Assembly: GCA_016714495.1 (NCBI GenBank)
Contig: JADKDU010000003.1
Span: 310,001 to 374,000, forward strand
Direction: 5' to 3'
Source: Hyphomonadaceae bacterium
GTDB taxonomy: Bacteria; Pseudomonadota; Alphaproteobacteria; Caulobacterales; Hyphomonadaceae
DNA: 64,000 nt
The first letter of the stretch is position 1. Each line of letters opens with the position of its first letter. Below are positions 8,516-16,195 of this stretch, piece after piece. The notes below the pieces were generated by a model. That model was not told where the DNA came from. It was given only the letters and a program-made list of their open reading frames with translations, and searched no databases. A program made the position numbers and the translations under genes.

Positions 8516-9748
8516 TCAGGCGCCTTCTTTCGCGGCGACGGGCTTCTGGGGCAGCACGACAGGCGCAGGTTCCCGGATCTGCGTGTCGGGCTGGCGATCC
8601 ATGGAGGGTTTGGCTTTTGTCAGATCGGGCGGCGTGGAGATGAGGCCGAGGCTGATGAAGCCGACTTCCGGCTTCTCACGGACGACGATGCGGACGTCTT
8701 CGGTCTTGTCGCCATATTTGGTGACGCCATCCCAGACGATGGCCGGAAGTTTGCCGCCAAGCGCCGGGGCGAGCGACTGGAAAAGGCCCTGCGGGTCGTT
8801 GCCGCCCTCGCCATAGGTGTTGTCGCGGATAACGAAGTCGCGCGGCAGCGGATTGTAGTCGGGGTCCTTGAACGTGTTCGAGTAGGACACGATCAGGACA
8901 TGCGCCGTCTTGTTCTTGTCGAACGTGTTGCCGAAGACGTGGACGTCGCGGTTCGCCATCAGAAGCACGCCCGTGCCGGTCGGCACGCTGGCGACGATAT
9001 TGCCGGGCGGGGCGAAGTTTGGCGTGTCGTTCTCGAAAATCTGGTTGTTGAATACGCGCGTGGAGTGACCGCCCTTCTTCGGCAGGTCGGGCAGGTCGAA
9101 CACCAGGATCCCGCCGGCATTCTTGGTCGCGACATTGTCGTGGACGTCGGCGCGCGTGGAGTTCTCGATCTCGATGCCGGCGACATTGTACTCGGCGCGG
9201 CTGTTGCGGACGATGATGTTGTCGGACTGGCCGACATAGATGCCGGCATCAGACGCGCCCGAGACGGTGACGCCGTCGATCAGCACGTTGGTTGATTCGA
9301 CCGGATAGACGCCATAGGCGCCGTTTGTGGCGAGCGGGCCGCCGGTCCATTCAACCTTCAAGTCCTTGTAAACGATGTCGTCGGCGCCCTTGGACTTGAT
9401 GCCGTCTCCCTTGGAATCCTGCATCGTGAAGCCGGTGAGCGTGACCCCGTCAGACGTCACGAGCAGGCCCTCGCCCGCTCCCTTCTGACCCTTGAAAGAT
9501 ATGACCGTCTTGTCGATGCCGGCGCCCTTCAGGGTGACGTTATCGACCGTGAGCGAGAGGCCCTCGGTGAAGTCGAACGCGCCCTCGCCGATCTCTATCG
9601 TATCGCCGGGCTTGGCTTCGATCAGGAGTTTCTGAAGATCGGCATTGGCAGTGGCGCTGGGCGCGAGAGCCGCAGGCTTGGCTGGCTCGGTCGGGCCGCA
9701 GGCCGCGGCAAGCGCCAGAACCGAAACACTCGCGATCATGCTGCGCAT
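8516..9748 (-). CDS. Parallel beta-helix repeat lipoprotein, partner of the diheme cytochrome
   Basis: 410 aa. Lipobox ending at Cys17 (LALAAAC). Most of residues 40-300 are right-handed beta-helix repeats with regular N/D/G turns (for example VTLKGAGIDKTVI, ADDIVYKD, NIIVRNS, TRADVHDN), the fold of pectate-lyase-like and periplasmic copper-site (NosD-like) proteins. It corresponds to the family recurrently paired with the HNE_0200-type cytochrome. Whether it is an enzyme is unknown; no catalytic residues could be assigned. First gene of the two-gene operon. Confidence 0.85.
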   Translation of the reverse strand: MRSMIASVSVLALAAACGPTEPAKPAALAPSATANADLQKLLIEAKPGDTIEIGEGAFDFTEGLSLTVDNVTLKGAGIDKTVISFKGQKGAGEGLLVTSDGVTLTGFTMQDSKGDGIKSKGADDIVYKDLKVEWTGGPLATNGAYGVYPVESTNVLIDGVTVSGASDAGIYVGQSDNIIVRNSRAEYNVAGIEIENSTRADVHDNVATKNAGGILVFDLPDLPKKGGHSTRVFNNQIFENDTPNFAPPGNIVASVPTGTGVLLMANRDVHVFGNTFDKNKTAHVLIVSYSNTFKDPDYNPLPRDFVIRDNTYGEGGNDPQGLFQSLAPALGGKLPAIVWDGVTKYGDKTEDVRIVVREKPEVGFISLGLISTPPDLTKAKPSMDRQPDTQIREPAPVVLPQKPVAAKEGA

Positions 9749-9842
9749 TCCGCTCTCCCTTGTGCTGTTTTAACGGGAGTGTCGGGTGACGCGTGACGAT
9801 GTCAAGCGAGCCTGAAGCCCTGCCGGCAGGGCAAACGCAGAC

Positions 9843-9878
9843 TAAAGCGGCCGCCCTTCCGGGGGAAAGGGCGGCCGC
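9843..9878 (-). terminator. Terminator downstream of the RcnB family gene
   Basis: Perfect 12-bp stem GCGGCCGCCCTT / AAGGGCGGCCGC (9847-9858, 9867-9878). On the minus strand it is followed by TTTAGTCT. It separates the RcnB gene from the beta-helix/cytochrome operon. Confidence 0.75.
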
Positions 9879-9925
9879 GGCAACCAGCGCGCGAGATAGA
9901 CGCGGGTCGCTAGATCAGTCGATCG

Positions 9926-10351
9926 CTAGTTGGTCAGCGCCCACAGGACTAGGCCGGTAGCGGCGGCGACGAGCAGGATGTCACCGCTGTTGTGGTCGCG
10001 ATAATAGTACTCGCCGCGACGCGGAGGCGGCAGGCGATAGCGATGATAATCGTTCACGACGACATAGCCGGTGTAGCGGCGGTGTTCGAACCGGTCGCCA
10101 CGACCCCAGTAGTGGTGATCGCCGCGGGTGTCGTACCAGCCACGGCCGTTATAGCGGTCGCTGCGGCGATCATCCCGGCGGGCATCGCGGTAGCCATCGC
10201 GATAGTCGCGGTCGTTCCAGTCACGGTCATGACCACGGCCACGGTCGTGGCCACGATCATTATGGCCGCGGCCACGCTGGTCGGCGAAGGCCGGCGCAAC
10301 AGAGCTAAAAGCAATGAGGCCAGCCATCAGTGAGGAAGCTATGAGACGCAT
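9926..10351 (-). CDS. RcnB family periplasmic protein
   Basis: 141 aa. Signal peptide MRLIASSLMAGLIAFSSVAPAFA, then a very Arg/Asp/His/Gly-rich region (about 24-95) and the RcnB C-terminus: Y-x-R-YRLPPPRRGEYYY followed by DILLVAAATGLVLWAL. In E. coli RcnB takes part in nickel/cobalt homeostasis; most alphaproteobacterial members are uncharacterised, so metal binding through the His/Asp-rich stretch is inference. An inverted repeat lies 47-72 nt upstream of the start. Confidence 0.75.
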   Translation of the reverse strand: MRLIASSLMAGLIAFSSVAPAFADQRGRGHNDRGHDRGRGHDRDWNDRDYRDGYRDARRDDRRSDRYNGRGWYDTRGDHHYWGRGDRFEHRRYTGYVVVNDYHRYRLPPPRRGEYYYRDHNSGDILLVAAATGLVLWALTN

Positions 10352-10397
10352 GAGGCACTCCTTTCAATCTCGTAGCCCCATAAGAACGCGCAGCACC

Positions 10398-10423
10398 TGA
10401 ACAGAGCTAGACTCATCTGTTCA
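10398..10423. promoter_or_regulatory. Inverted repeat upstream of the RcnB gene
   Basis: TGAACAGA (10398-10405) and TCTGTTCA (10416-10423): perfect 8-bp half-sites, 10-nt spacer. The distance to the start codon suits an operator. The rest of the 250-nt gap to 10602 holds no gene I can support. Confidence 0.4.
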
Positions 10424-10601
10424 TCTTCGAAAAGATTCAGCGCGCTGGCAAAAAGTTTTGTAAATTCAGCCGATTGCACAAGCAGATTTCGTGAGAAAAA
10501 CTGCAGCGCGCATGGCGAGGATGTGGCCGCGCATTCATTTGCGACACAGCATGAACAATCGTTGTCCGACGTTCATGTTTACGAACCGCGAAGGATGTAT
10601 T

Positions 10602-12188
10602 TCACGCCGCGGAACGGTTCTCGCAAATGTGCAGCGCGGCTTCGATCCAGGCTTTGACGCGCGGCCGGTCGGGGATTGCAGCGCCACGCAGGGCGCGATC
10701 GCCTTCGTTCGACTGGGCGTAGAGCGTTATGGCGTCGATCAGGAAGTCGAGGTCGGCTGAGGCGAGGTCATCGATGCTGTAGAGGCCTGCGCCGACGAGA
10801 AGCTGGGCGTTCGTGCCGTTCAGTTCGGGCACCGAGCAGGCCAGCAGCGCCTGCGCCTGCCAGTCCTTGATGACGCCGGCATTGATGTGGCCGGCCTTGA
10901 TGCGGGCGGCGGCGTCTTCTGGCGCGAGGGCGAGGAGATCACCCACCGTCTTCACGCCGATGATGGCAAGGCGGTTGGCGGTCTTGGGGCCGATCGAGGG
11001 CGCGTCGACCACCGCGGCTTCGCGTGAGAGGCGGATGCGCGAGATGACCGGCGCGGGCGCCGGGGCTCCTGCGGGGGCGGGCGCGGTGGCGACAGGGGCG
11101 GGCTGTTGAACAGTCTTTGGCTTTTCAGGCGCGGCGGGTTTGGGCGGAGCGGGTTGGGTTGCGGTCTTTGTAGCTTTGATTTTCTTCGTCACGCGCTTTT
11201 CCGCGCCCTGCCCGTTGGCGGCGCCGGCTTCGCGTGGCCATTGGCAATCAAGCGTGGCAAGCGGAACCTTCAGCACCTCTTCGGCGAAGAGCTTGCGGAC
11301 AACCTTGTCATCGTCGCCCAACGTTTCACGGACTTTACCGGTCTTGCGGAATTCCTTGAACTGGGTGGCGACCAGCTTTTTCTCGGCGACGTGCTCGATC
11401 CGTTTCAAGACCATGCGCGCGGGCGTGTTGGCGAGGATCGCCACGGTGTCGAGCACGAGGCTGACGGGCGGGGCCTCGGCCTTGGCTTCGGCGATGGCGC
11501 GGTCGAGCACGCGGGCCAGCATGACGGAGGCGTAGCCCAGGAGCGCTGCGACGACGTCCTTCATTTCCTGATCGAGGCCCTCGACGGGGCGCTTCACGCC
11601 GACGGCAAAGTCGTAATGGTCGATCAGGGTCTCATAATGCTTGTTGGAGACTAGCGCGCCGTTGCGGACCATCTGCTCGAGCCAGTTATCGCCATCGGGA
11701 ATGGGCACATCGGGGAAACCGAGTTCCTGCGTGAGGATCAGAAACAGTTCCGGGAAGGCCTTAGACAGCGACCATTCGACGGCGCGGTGGATGGTGTTTT
11801 CCTCCTCGGTCTGGTGGGTGTGGAAGGGTTGTACCGGATCGACTGCATAGTGGCTCATGACGCCGGCGCAGTAGGCGGCGTGCTTCCAGTCCTGAGCCTG
11901 CATCGCGCGGACGGTGCGGCGATACCATTCGCGCGCGGCGGCGGGAGCGCCGCCCCAATCCTTGCCTCCATTGGCCCCGTCGCGGACGTGAAGGACGTGA
12001 TTGCGGAAATCCTTGAAGACCTCGTCGGGCGCCTTCGCGCCTTCGAGATAGGCGTCGCGATGCTTGAGGAAGACGTTGCGCCAGCTTTCGGCGTCTTCGG
12101 ATTGAAGGTGCTCAAGCGCCATCACCGCGATGCGGTGGTGATTGCTGCGGCATACCGAATCCAGAACGAGCCGGTAACAGGCCGACAT
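10602..12188 (-). CDS. Phospholipase C/S1-P1 nuclease-like domain fused to DUF4332 helix-hairpin-helix domain
   Basis: 528 aa in three parts. Residues 15-240 resemble zinc-dependent phospholipase C / S1-P1 nuclease-like proteins: HHRIAVMALEHL, LKHRDAYLEGAKAPDE, NHVLHVRDG and HYAVDPVQPFHTH provide His/Asp ligands for metals. Residues 325-380 are a Lys then Pro/Ala linker. Residues 395-520 are a DUF4332-type tandem helix-hairpin-helix region (IGPKTANRLAIIGVKTVGDLLA). No signal peptide is visible, unlike secreted phospholipases. HhH regions often bind DNA, so an intracellular nucleic-acid role is as likely as lipid hydrolysis. Transcribed alone. Confidence 0.7.
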   Translation of the reverse strand: MSACYRLVLDSVCRSNHHRIAVMALEHLQSEDAESWRNVFLKHRDAYLEGAKAPDEVFKDFRNHVLHVRDGANGGKDWGGAPAAAREWYRRTVRAMQAQDWKHAAYCAGVMSHYAVDPVQPFHTHQTEEENTIHRAVEWSLSKAFPELFLILTQELGFPDVPIPDGDNWLEQMVRNGALVSNKHYETLIDHYDFAVGVKRPVEGLDQEMKDVVAALLGYASVMLARVLDRAIAEAKAEAPPVSLVLDTVAILANTPARMVLKRIEHVAEKKLVATQFKEFRKTGKVRETLGDDDKVVRKLFAEEVLKVPLATLDCQWPREAGAANGQGAEKRVTKKIKATKTATQPAPPKPAAPEKPKTVQQPAPVATAPAPAGAPAPAPVISRIRLSREAAVVDAPSIGPKTANRLAIIGVKTVGDLLALAPEDAAARIKAGHINAGVIKDWQAQALLACSVPELNGTNAQLLVGAGLYSIDDLASADLDFLIDAITLYAQSNEGDRALRGAAIPDRPRVKAWIEAALHICENRSAA

Positions 12189-12326
12189 CGAACGCTCTCC
12201 ATTGAAAATATGAGATGGAGTGGGCGTTATTTCGGTTAGCGGCAGGTTAAAAGGTCGACTTCTTTGGCCCGTTTGGCCGGTGAAATGCGCCTTCCTTTGT
12301 GGACATCAATGGGAAGGGCAAAGCCG

Positions 12327-12668
12327 ATGGATACAAATACGGAAGCCGTGAAACGCCCCGGGGCGATCACCGGCATCTGCGTAGTAGGCGTGCTGGGCGT
12401 CGTTGGCCTGATTTACCTCGGGAGCTCTGGCGCGCTTTCCGGAGCGCCCGACTGGTACATGCCGTATCTGACGTTTTCGGCAATCGTCGGACTAACGGCC
12501 CTGGCGGGCATGTTCATGATGCGGAAGTGGGGCTTCTATCTTTATGCCGCCCTGTTTGCGTTGAACCAGCTGGTGATGCTCACGACCGGGTTGTGGTCGA
12601 TCCAGTCCGCCCTCGCGCCATTGATCGTGATCATCGTGGCCTCACGCCATCTGGCCGCAATGCGGTAG
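12327..12668 (+). CDS. Small integral membrane protein
   Basis: 113 aa from ATG 12327 (GGGAAGGG lies about 10 nt upstream; an earlier in-frame ATG would add a non-hydrophobic extension). Three to four hydrophobic segments: ITGICVVGVLGVVGLIYLG, YLTFSAIVGLTALAGMFMM, FYLYAALFALNQLVMLTTG and a short LAPLIVIIVAS. No family recognised; the topology resembles small unknown multi-pass proteins. Confidence 0.6.
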   Translation: MDTNTEAVKRPGAITGICVVGVLGVVGLIYLGSSGALSGAPDWYMPYLTFSAIVGLTALAGMFMMRKWGFYLYAALFALNQLVMLTTGLWSIQSALAPLIVIIVASRHLAAMR

Positions 12669-12744
12669 GCGTAAATCCGGGTTGGCGTTTGACGCAACGC
12701 TGCACAGAATGACTGGCGATGACACATCATCGCCGGAGCCTTCA

Positions 12745-13323
12745 ATGCGCATCTTGATGATTGTCGCCGGAATCGCCCTGCTCTCCGCCTGTCGCGAAAA
12801 GGAGCCGGAGGTTGCCTGCTGCGCTATCGAGCCGAAGGCCAGGTGCGCCAGTGCGCTCATCGGCATGGGCGTGACGCCAGAGGAAATGGCGATCGTTATG
12901 AGCGGCGACCGGATCTGCCCGTCAACCACCCTTTCGGCGGAGCGGCTGCGCGAATTGGATGCGGAATGGCCGGCAGCCTGCCGCGAGGCCGGAACGATGA
13001 GCCCGGCATTTGCAATGGCGTCGGGGCAGTGCGCTGCAACCAGCCCGCTGGGCGGCATGGATGATTATCGCCCGCCCGCCGGCGTTGACCTGCAAGCGGC
13101 CGAGGCGTGCGTGGCCGGGCTCGTCTCGCGCGGGCTGAGCGAGAGGGAAGTGTGGCTGGTGGCGCGTGAGCCTGAGGGCGTCTGTCCGAACCTAGGCATC
13201 GATGAGCTGCGCATTCGCGAGATCATTGCGAAGGACTGGGACGCCGCGGGCTGCAGGCAGTTCACGAAAGAACAGATGTTGCATGCTCTGGATAGCGGCG
13301 CCTGCGGGGGCGAAGCGGACTAG
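12745..13323 (+). CDS. Lipoprotein built of two Cys-rich repeats
   Basis: 192 aa from ATG 12745. The lipobox LLSAC places the lipidated Cys at 16. The mature protein consists of two related units, about residues 33-97 and 118-185. Each has C-x3-L-x3-G, E-x-x-x-V, CP, LR, W-x-AAC and A-x-x-SG-x-C in the same order, so four cysteines per repeat that probably form disulfides. Similarity is clear but diverged, so the duplication is old. Function unknown. It follows the small membrane protein by 76 nt on the same strand. Confidence 0.7.
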   Translation: MRILMIVAGIALLSACREKEPEVACCAIEPKARCASALIGMGVTPEEMAIVMSGDRICPSTTLSAERLRELDAEWPAACREAGTMSPAFAMASGQCAATSPLGGMDDYRPPAGVDLQAAEACVAGLVSRGLSEREVWLVAREPEGVCPNLGIDELRIREIIAKDWDAAGCRQFTKEQMLHALDSGACGGEAD

Positions 13324-13461
13324 CGCTGACGCGCGCGGAAACTCGCAGAATTAATTAGCAGCGCGCCTCTGGTGCAGCAGCCGGCCGCACCCATGTCCCG
13401 CCGACGGGCCGCTGCACAAGCGCGCCCGCGGGTTGGGGACTACCAGAAAAGGGGACCATGC

Positions 13462-14103
13462 ATGCAGGCCTATATCCTCCTCGACAGATCCGGATCGATG
13501 CAGTCGCTCTGGGTCGAGGCCCTGTCCTCGGTCAACGCATACGCAAAGGAACTAGCCAACAAAAAGGACGGCCCGGCCGTCGACAGCCACATCACGCTCG
13601 CCGTTTTCGATGAACAAGCGGGCCTGCAGTTCGACGTGCTGCGCAGGAAGCAACCGGCGCTGCATTGGGAGACAGTGACGGACGCCGACGCGACGCCGCG
13701 GGGAATGACCCCGCTGCTTGATGCATTGATTCGCATCATCGCGCTCGCCGACGCCGACAAGCCGGACAAGGCTGTCATCGTGGTGATGACGGATGGACAG
13801 GAGAATGCCTCGAAGGAAGTGACGCGCGATGGCGTGAAGGCGGCGCTTGAGCGGGTGAAGGCCAAAGGCTGGGAGGTCGTCTTCCTTGGCGCCAATTTCG
13901 ACAACATTGCGGATGCTTCCTCCGTCGGCGTCGATGGCGGCAAGCAGATGGCGATGTCCGCCGGCACGATGAACGAGTCGATGGCCCGTCTTGCGAAGAA
14001 ATCCCGCGCCTATGCGGCCGCGCCAGCGGGCGCGGCGCCGATCGAGTTCGACAAGGCGGACCGCGAGATTGCCCAGGAGAACAAGTTGAAGGCGCAGAAC
14101 TAA
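13462..14103 (+). CDS. von Willebrand factor A domain protein
   Basis: 213 aa from ATG 13462, just after AAAAGGGGACC. The VWA domain begins at once: MIDAS motif LDRSGSM (Asp8, Ser10, Ser12), the threonine in RGMTPLLDAL and the aspartate in VVMTDGQEN complete the metal site. It has no signal peptide or membrane helix, so a cytoplasmic metal-dependent protein-binding role is likely. No MoxR AAA+ ATPase or other usual partner is adjacent. A strong terminator follows. Confidence 0.82.
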   Translation: MQAYILLDRSGSMQSLWVEALSSVNAYAKELANKKDGPAVDSHITLAVFDEQAGLQFDVLRRKQPALHWETVTDADATPRGMTPLLDALIRIIALADADKPDKAVIVVMTDGQENASKEVTRDGVKAALERVKAKGWEVVFLGANFDNIADASSVGVDGGKQMAMSAGTMNESMARLAKKSRAYAAAPAGAAPIEFDKADREIAQENKLKAQN

Positions 14104-14127
14104 TCGTCAGACCAGACACCTGACGAG

Positions 14128-14162
14128 ACGGCGAGCGCGGGCAACCACGCTCGCCGTTTTCT
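14128..14162 (+). terminator. Rho-independent terminator after the VWA gene
   Basis: Perfect 10-bp stem ACGGCGAGCG / CGCTCGCCGT (14128-14137, 14148-14157) followed by TTTTCTT, between convergent VWA and purH genes. Confidence 0.85.
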
Positions 14163-14169
14163 TGCGCGG

Positions 14170-15783
14170 CTAATGCCGGAAGTGGCGCATGCCGGTGAAG
14201 ACCATGGCGAGGTCGGCTTCGTCGGCCGCAGCGATAACCTTGTCATCGTTGACCGAACCGCCGGGCTGGATGACCGCCGTGGCGCCGGCCTGCGCTGCCT
14301 GCATCAGGCCGTCGGGGAACGGGAAGAAGGCGTCGGACGCGCAGACCGAGCCAATGGTGGCTGGATCCTGCTTGCCGAGCGCCGCAGCCGCATCCTCGGC
14401 CTTGCGGCGGGCGATGCGGGCGGAGTCCACGCGCGACATCTGACCAGCGCCGATCCCGACCGTAGCGCCGTTCTTGGCGTAGATGATGGCGTTGGACTTG
14501 GTGTGCTTGCAGACGCGGAAGGCGAAGATCATGTCCGCGATTTCCTGCGGGCTGGGCTTGCGTTTGGTGACGACCTTAAGGTCCGATTCCATGATGCGGC
14601 CAATGTCGCGGTCCTGCACCAGCAGGCCGCCGGCGACGGTGCGGACCATCACGCCGGGCTTCGAGGGGTCGGGGACGCCATCGGTGAGCAACAGGCGCAG
14701 GTTCTTTTTCTTCGCGAAGAAAGCCAGCGCGGCTTCGTCAGCGCCGGGGGCGATGACGACTTCGGTGAAGATGTCGGTGATCGCTTCGGCGGTGGGGCCG
14801 TCTAGCGGCACGTTGACGGCGATGATCCCGCCGAAGGCCGACGTGGAATCGCAGGCGAGCGCGGTCTTGTAAGCTTCCAGCGCAGTCTTGCCAGCGGCGA
14901 CGCCGCACGGATTGGCATGCTTGATGATGGCGACGGCGGGGCCTTGCTTAGGATCGAATTCGGCGACGAGTTCGTAAGCGGCGTCCGTGTCGTTGATATT
15001 ATTGTAGCTGAGTTCCTTGCCCTGGATCTGGCGGGCTGTGAGCACGCCTGCGCGCTTGTCGGGGCCGGCATAGACCGACGCCTTTTGGTGCGGGTTCTCG
15101 CCATAGCGGAGCGTCTGCTGGAGCTTGCCGCCGAAGGCGCGCCAGTCGCCAGCGTCTTCTTCCAGCTGCTTCCAGTACCATTCGCTGATGGCTGCGTCGT
15201 AGGCGGCGGTGCGGGCGTAGGTTTTCGCGGCGAGGCGACGGCGGGTCTTGAGCGTCACGCCGCCCTGCTCCATCTCTGCGATGGCGGCATCGACATCCGC
15301 GCCATCGGTGCAAACGGCGACGAAGTCTGCGTTCTTGGAAGCGGCGCGCAGCATGGCGGGGCCGCCGATGTCGATATTTTCCACACAATCGTCAAAGCCG
15401 GCGCCTGACTGCACGGTGGCCTCGAACGGATAGAGGTTGATCCAGACGAGATCGATCGGCTCGATTCCGTGATCGGTTGCATCCTTGGTGTGAGTTTCGA
15501 GGTCACGGCGATAGAGAAGGCCGCCATGGACTTTCGGGTGCAGCGTCTTCACGCGGCCGTCCATCATTTCCGGGAAGCCGGTTAGATCGGCGACGTCGCG
15601 AACCTTCAGGCCCGCTTCTTTCAGCGTTTTCGACGTGCCGCCGGTGGAGACAAGATCAGCGCCAAGAGCGGCGAGTTTCTTCGCGCGTTCGACCAACCCT
15701 GTTTTATCCGAGACCGAAATCAGCACGCGCTTGACCGCAACGCGATCGGGCACGTTCTTGGGGGCGGCTTTAGGCGGGGACAT
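14170..15783 (-). CDS. purH: Bifunctional AICAR formyltransferase / IMP cyclohydrolase
   Basis: 537 aa from ATG 15783, giving MSPPKAAPKNVPDRVAVKRVLISVSDKTGL; an ATG 13 codons earlier is possible but adds non-conserved residues. It carries out the last two steps of de novo IMP synthesis. N-terminal MGS-like IMP cyclohydrolase domain (ISVSDKTGL, STGGTSKTLKEAG, GRVKTLHPKVHGG) and C-terminal formyltransferase domain with IIKHANPCG and LRYGENPHQ. Length and motifs are complete. In other alphaproteobacteria purH lies near heparinase-like and rsmB genes, as here. Confidence 0.97.
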   Translation of the reverse strand: MSPPKAAPKNVPDRVAVKRVLISVSDKTGLVERAKKLAALGADLVSTGGTSKTLKEAGLKVRDVADLTGFPEMMDGRVKTLHPKVHGGLLYRRDLETHTKDATDHGIEPIDLVWINLYPFEATVQSGAGFDDCVENIDIGGPAMLRAASKNADFVAVCTDGADVDAAIAEMEQGGVTLKTRRRLAAKTYARTAAYDAAISEWYWKQLEEDAGDWRAFGGKLQQTLRYGENPHQKASVYAGPDKRAGVLTARQIQGKELSYNNINDTDAAYELVAEFDPKQGPAVAIIKHANPCGVAAGKTALEAYKTALACDSTSAFGGIIAVNVPLDGPTAEAITDIFTEVVIAPGADEAALAFFAKKKNLRLLLTDGVPDPSKPGVMVRTVAGGLLVQDRDIGRIMESDLKVVTKRKPSPQEIADMIFAFRVCKHTKSNAIIYAKNGATVGIGAGQMSRVDSARIARRKAEDAAAALGKQDPATIGSVCASDAFFPFPDGLMQAAQAGATAVIQPGGSVNDDKVIAAADEADLAMVFTGMRHFRH

Positions 15784-15874
15784 TGGCGGCTCCAGCACTG
15801 GCTGGGCGCCCGATAGCATCAACCCGGCTGTCTTAAAACCATCATCCTTGCCACAACTTGTAGGGCAGGCTTGA

Positions 15875-16153
15875 CTAGCTGCTCATCTCGAAGTTTTGCC
15901 AGTCGAGCCGCGCGCCAAACGCCTCCCAGGCGCTCTCCAGCCCGCTTGCGTCGACAATGCTCCACAGACGCCGGATGGCCGCAGAATCACCGCTCACGAG
16001 GAACATGGCGGCGCCGCGATCCACCGACAATTCGCTGGCTTCCAGATGAGCGCCGCTGGCCTTGATCGCTTCCAAGGTGCGCCGGACAAGCTGATCCTGG
16101 CGATCACTGTCGCAGTACGCCTCGCCTTCGAACATGAGAACACGCATTTCCAT
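15875..16153 (-). CDS. Conserved-looking small hypothetical protein
   Basis: 92 aa (or 90 from the in-frame ATG at 16147). It has balanced composition and GC-rich third positions like its neighbours; no signal peptide or membrane segment. The pattern MRVLMFEGEAYCDSD, then RRTLEAIKASGAHLEASELSV and IRRLWSIVDASGL, suggests a small alpha/beta fold. No family recognised. It sits between purH and the sugar dehydratase on the same strand. Confidence 0.55.
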   Translation of the reverse strand: MEMRVLMFEGEAYCDSDRQDQLVRRTLEAIKASGAHLEASELSVDRGAAMFLVSGDSAAIRRLWSIVDASGLESAWEAFGARLDWQNFEMSS

Positions 16154-16195
16154 CGCAAAGAGATGGCGATGGGCGGGCTGCGGTCAATACCGCGG

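Noticed and set aside
10540..10620. GAAC/GTTC pairs suggestive of an alphaproteobacterial SOS box
   Set aside because: No GTTC-N7-GTTC direct repeat with the right spacing.
14173..14805. Frames antisense to purH and other housekeeping genes
   Set aside because: Products lack conserved sequence; the sense genes are certain.
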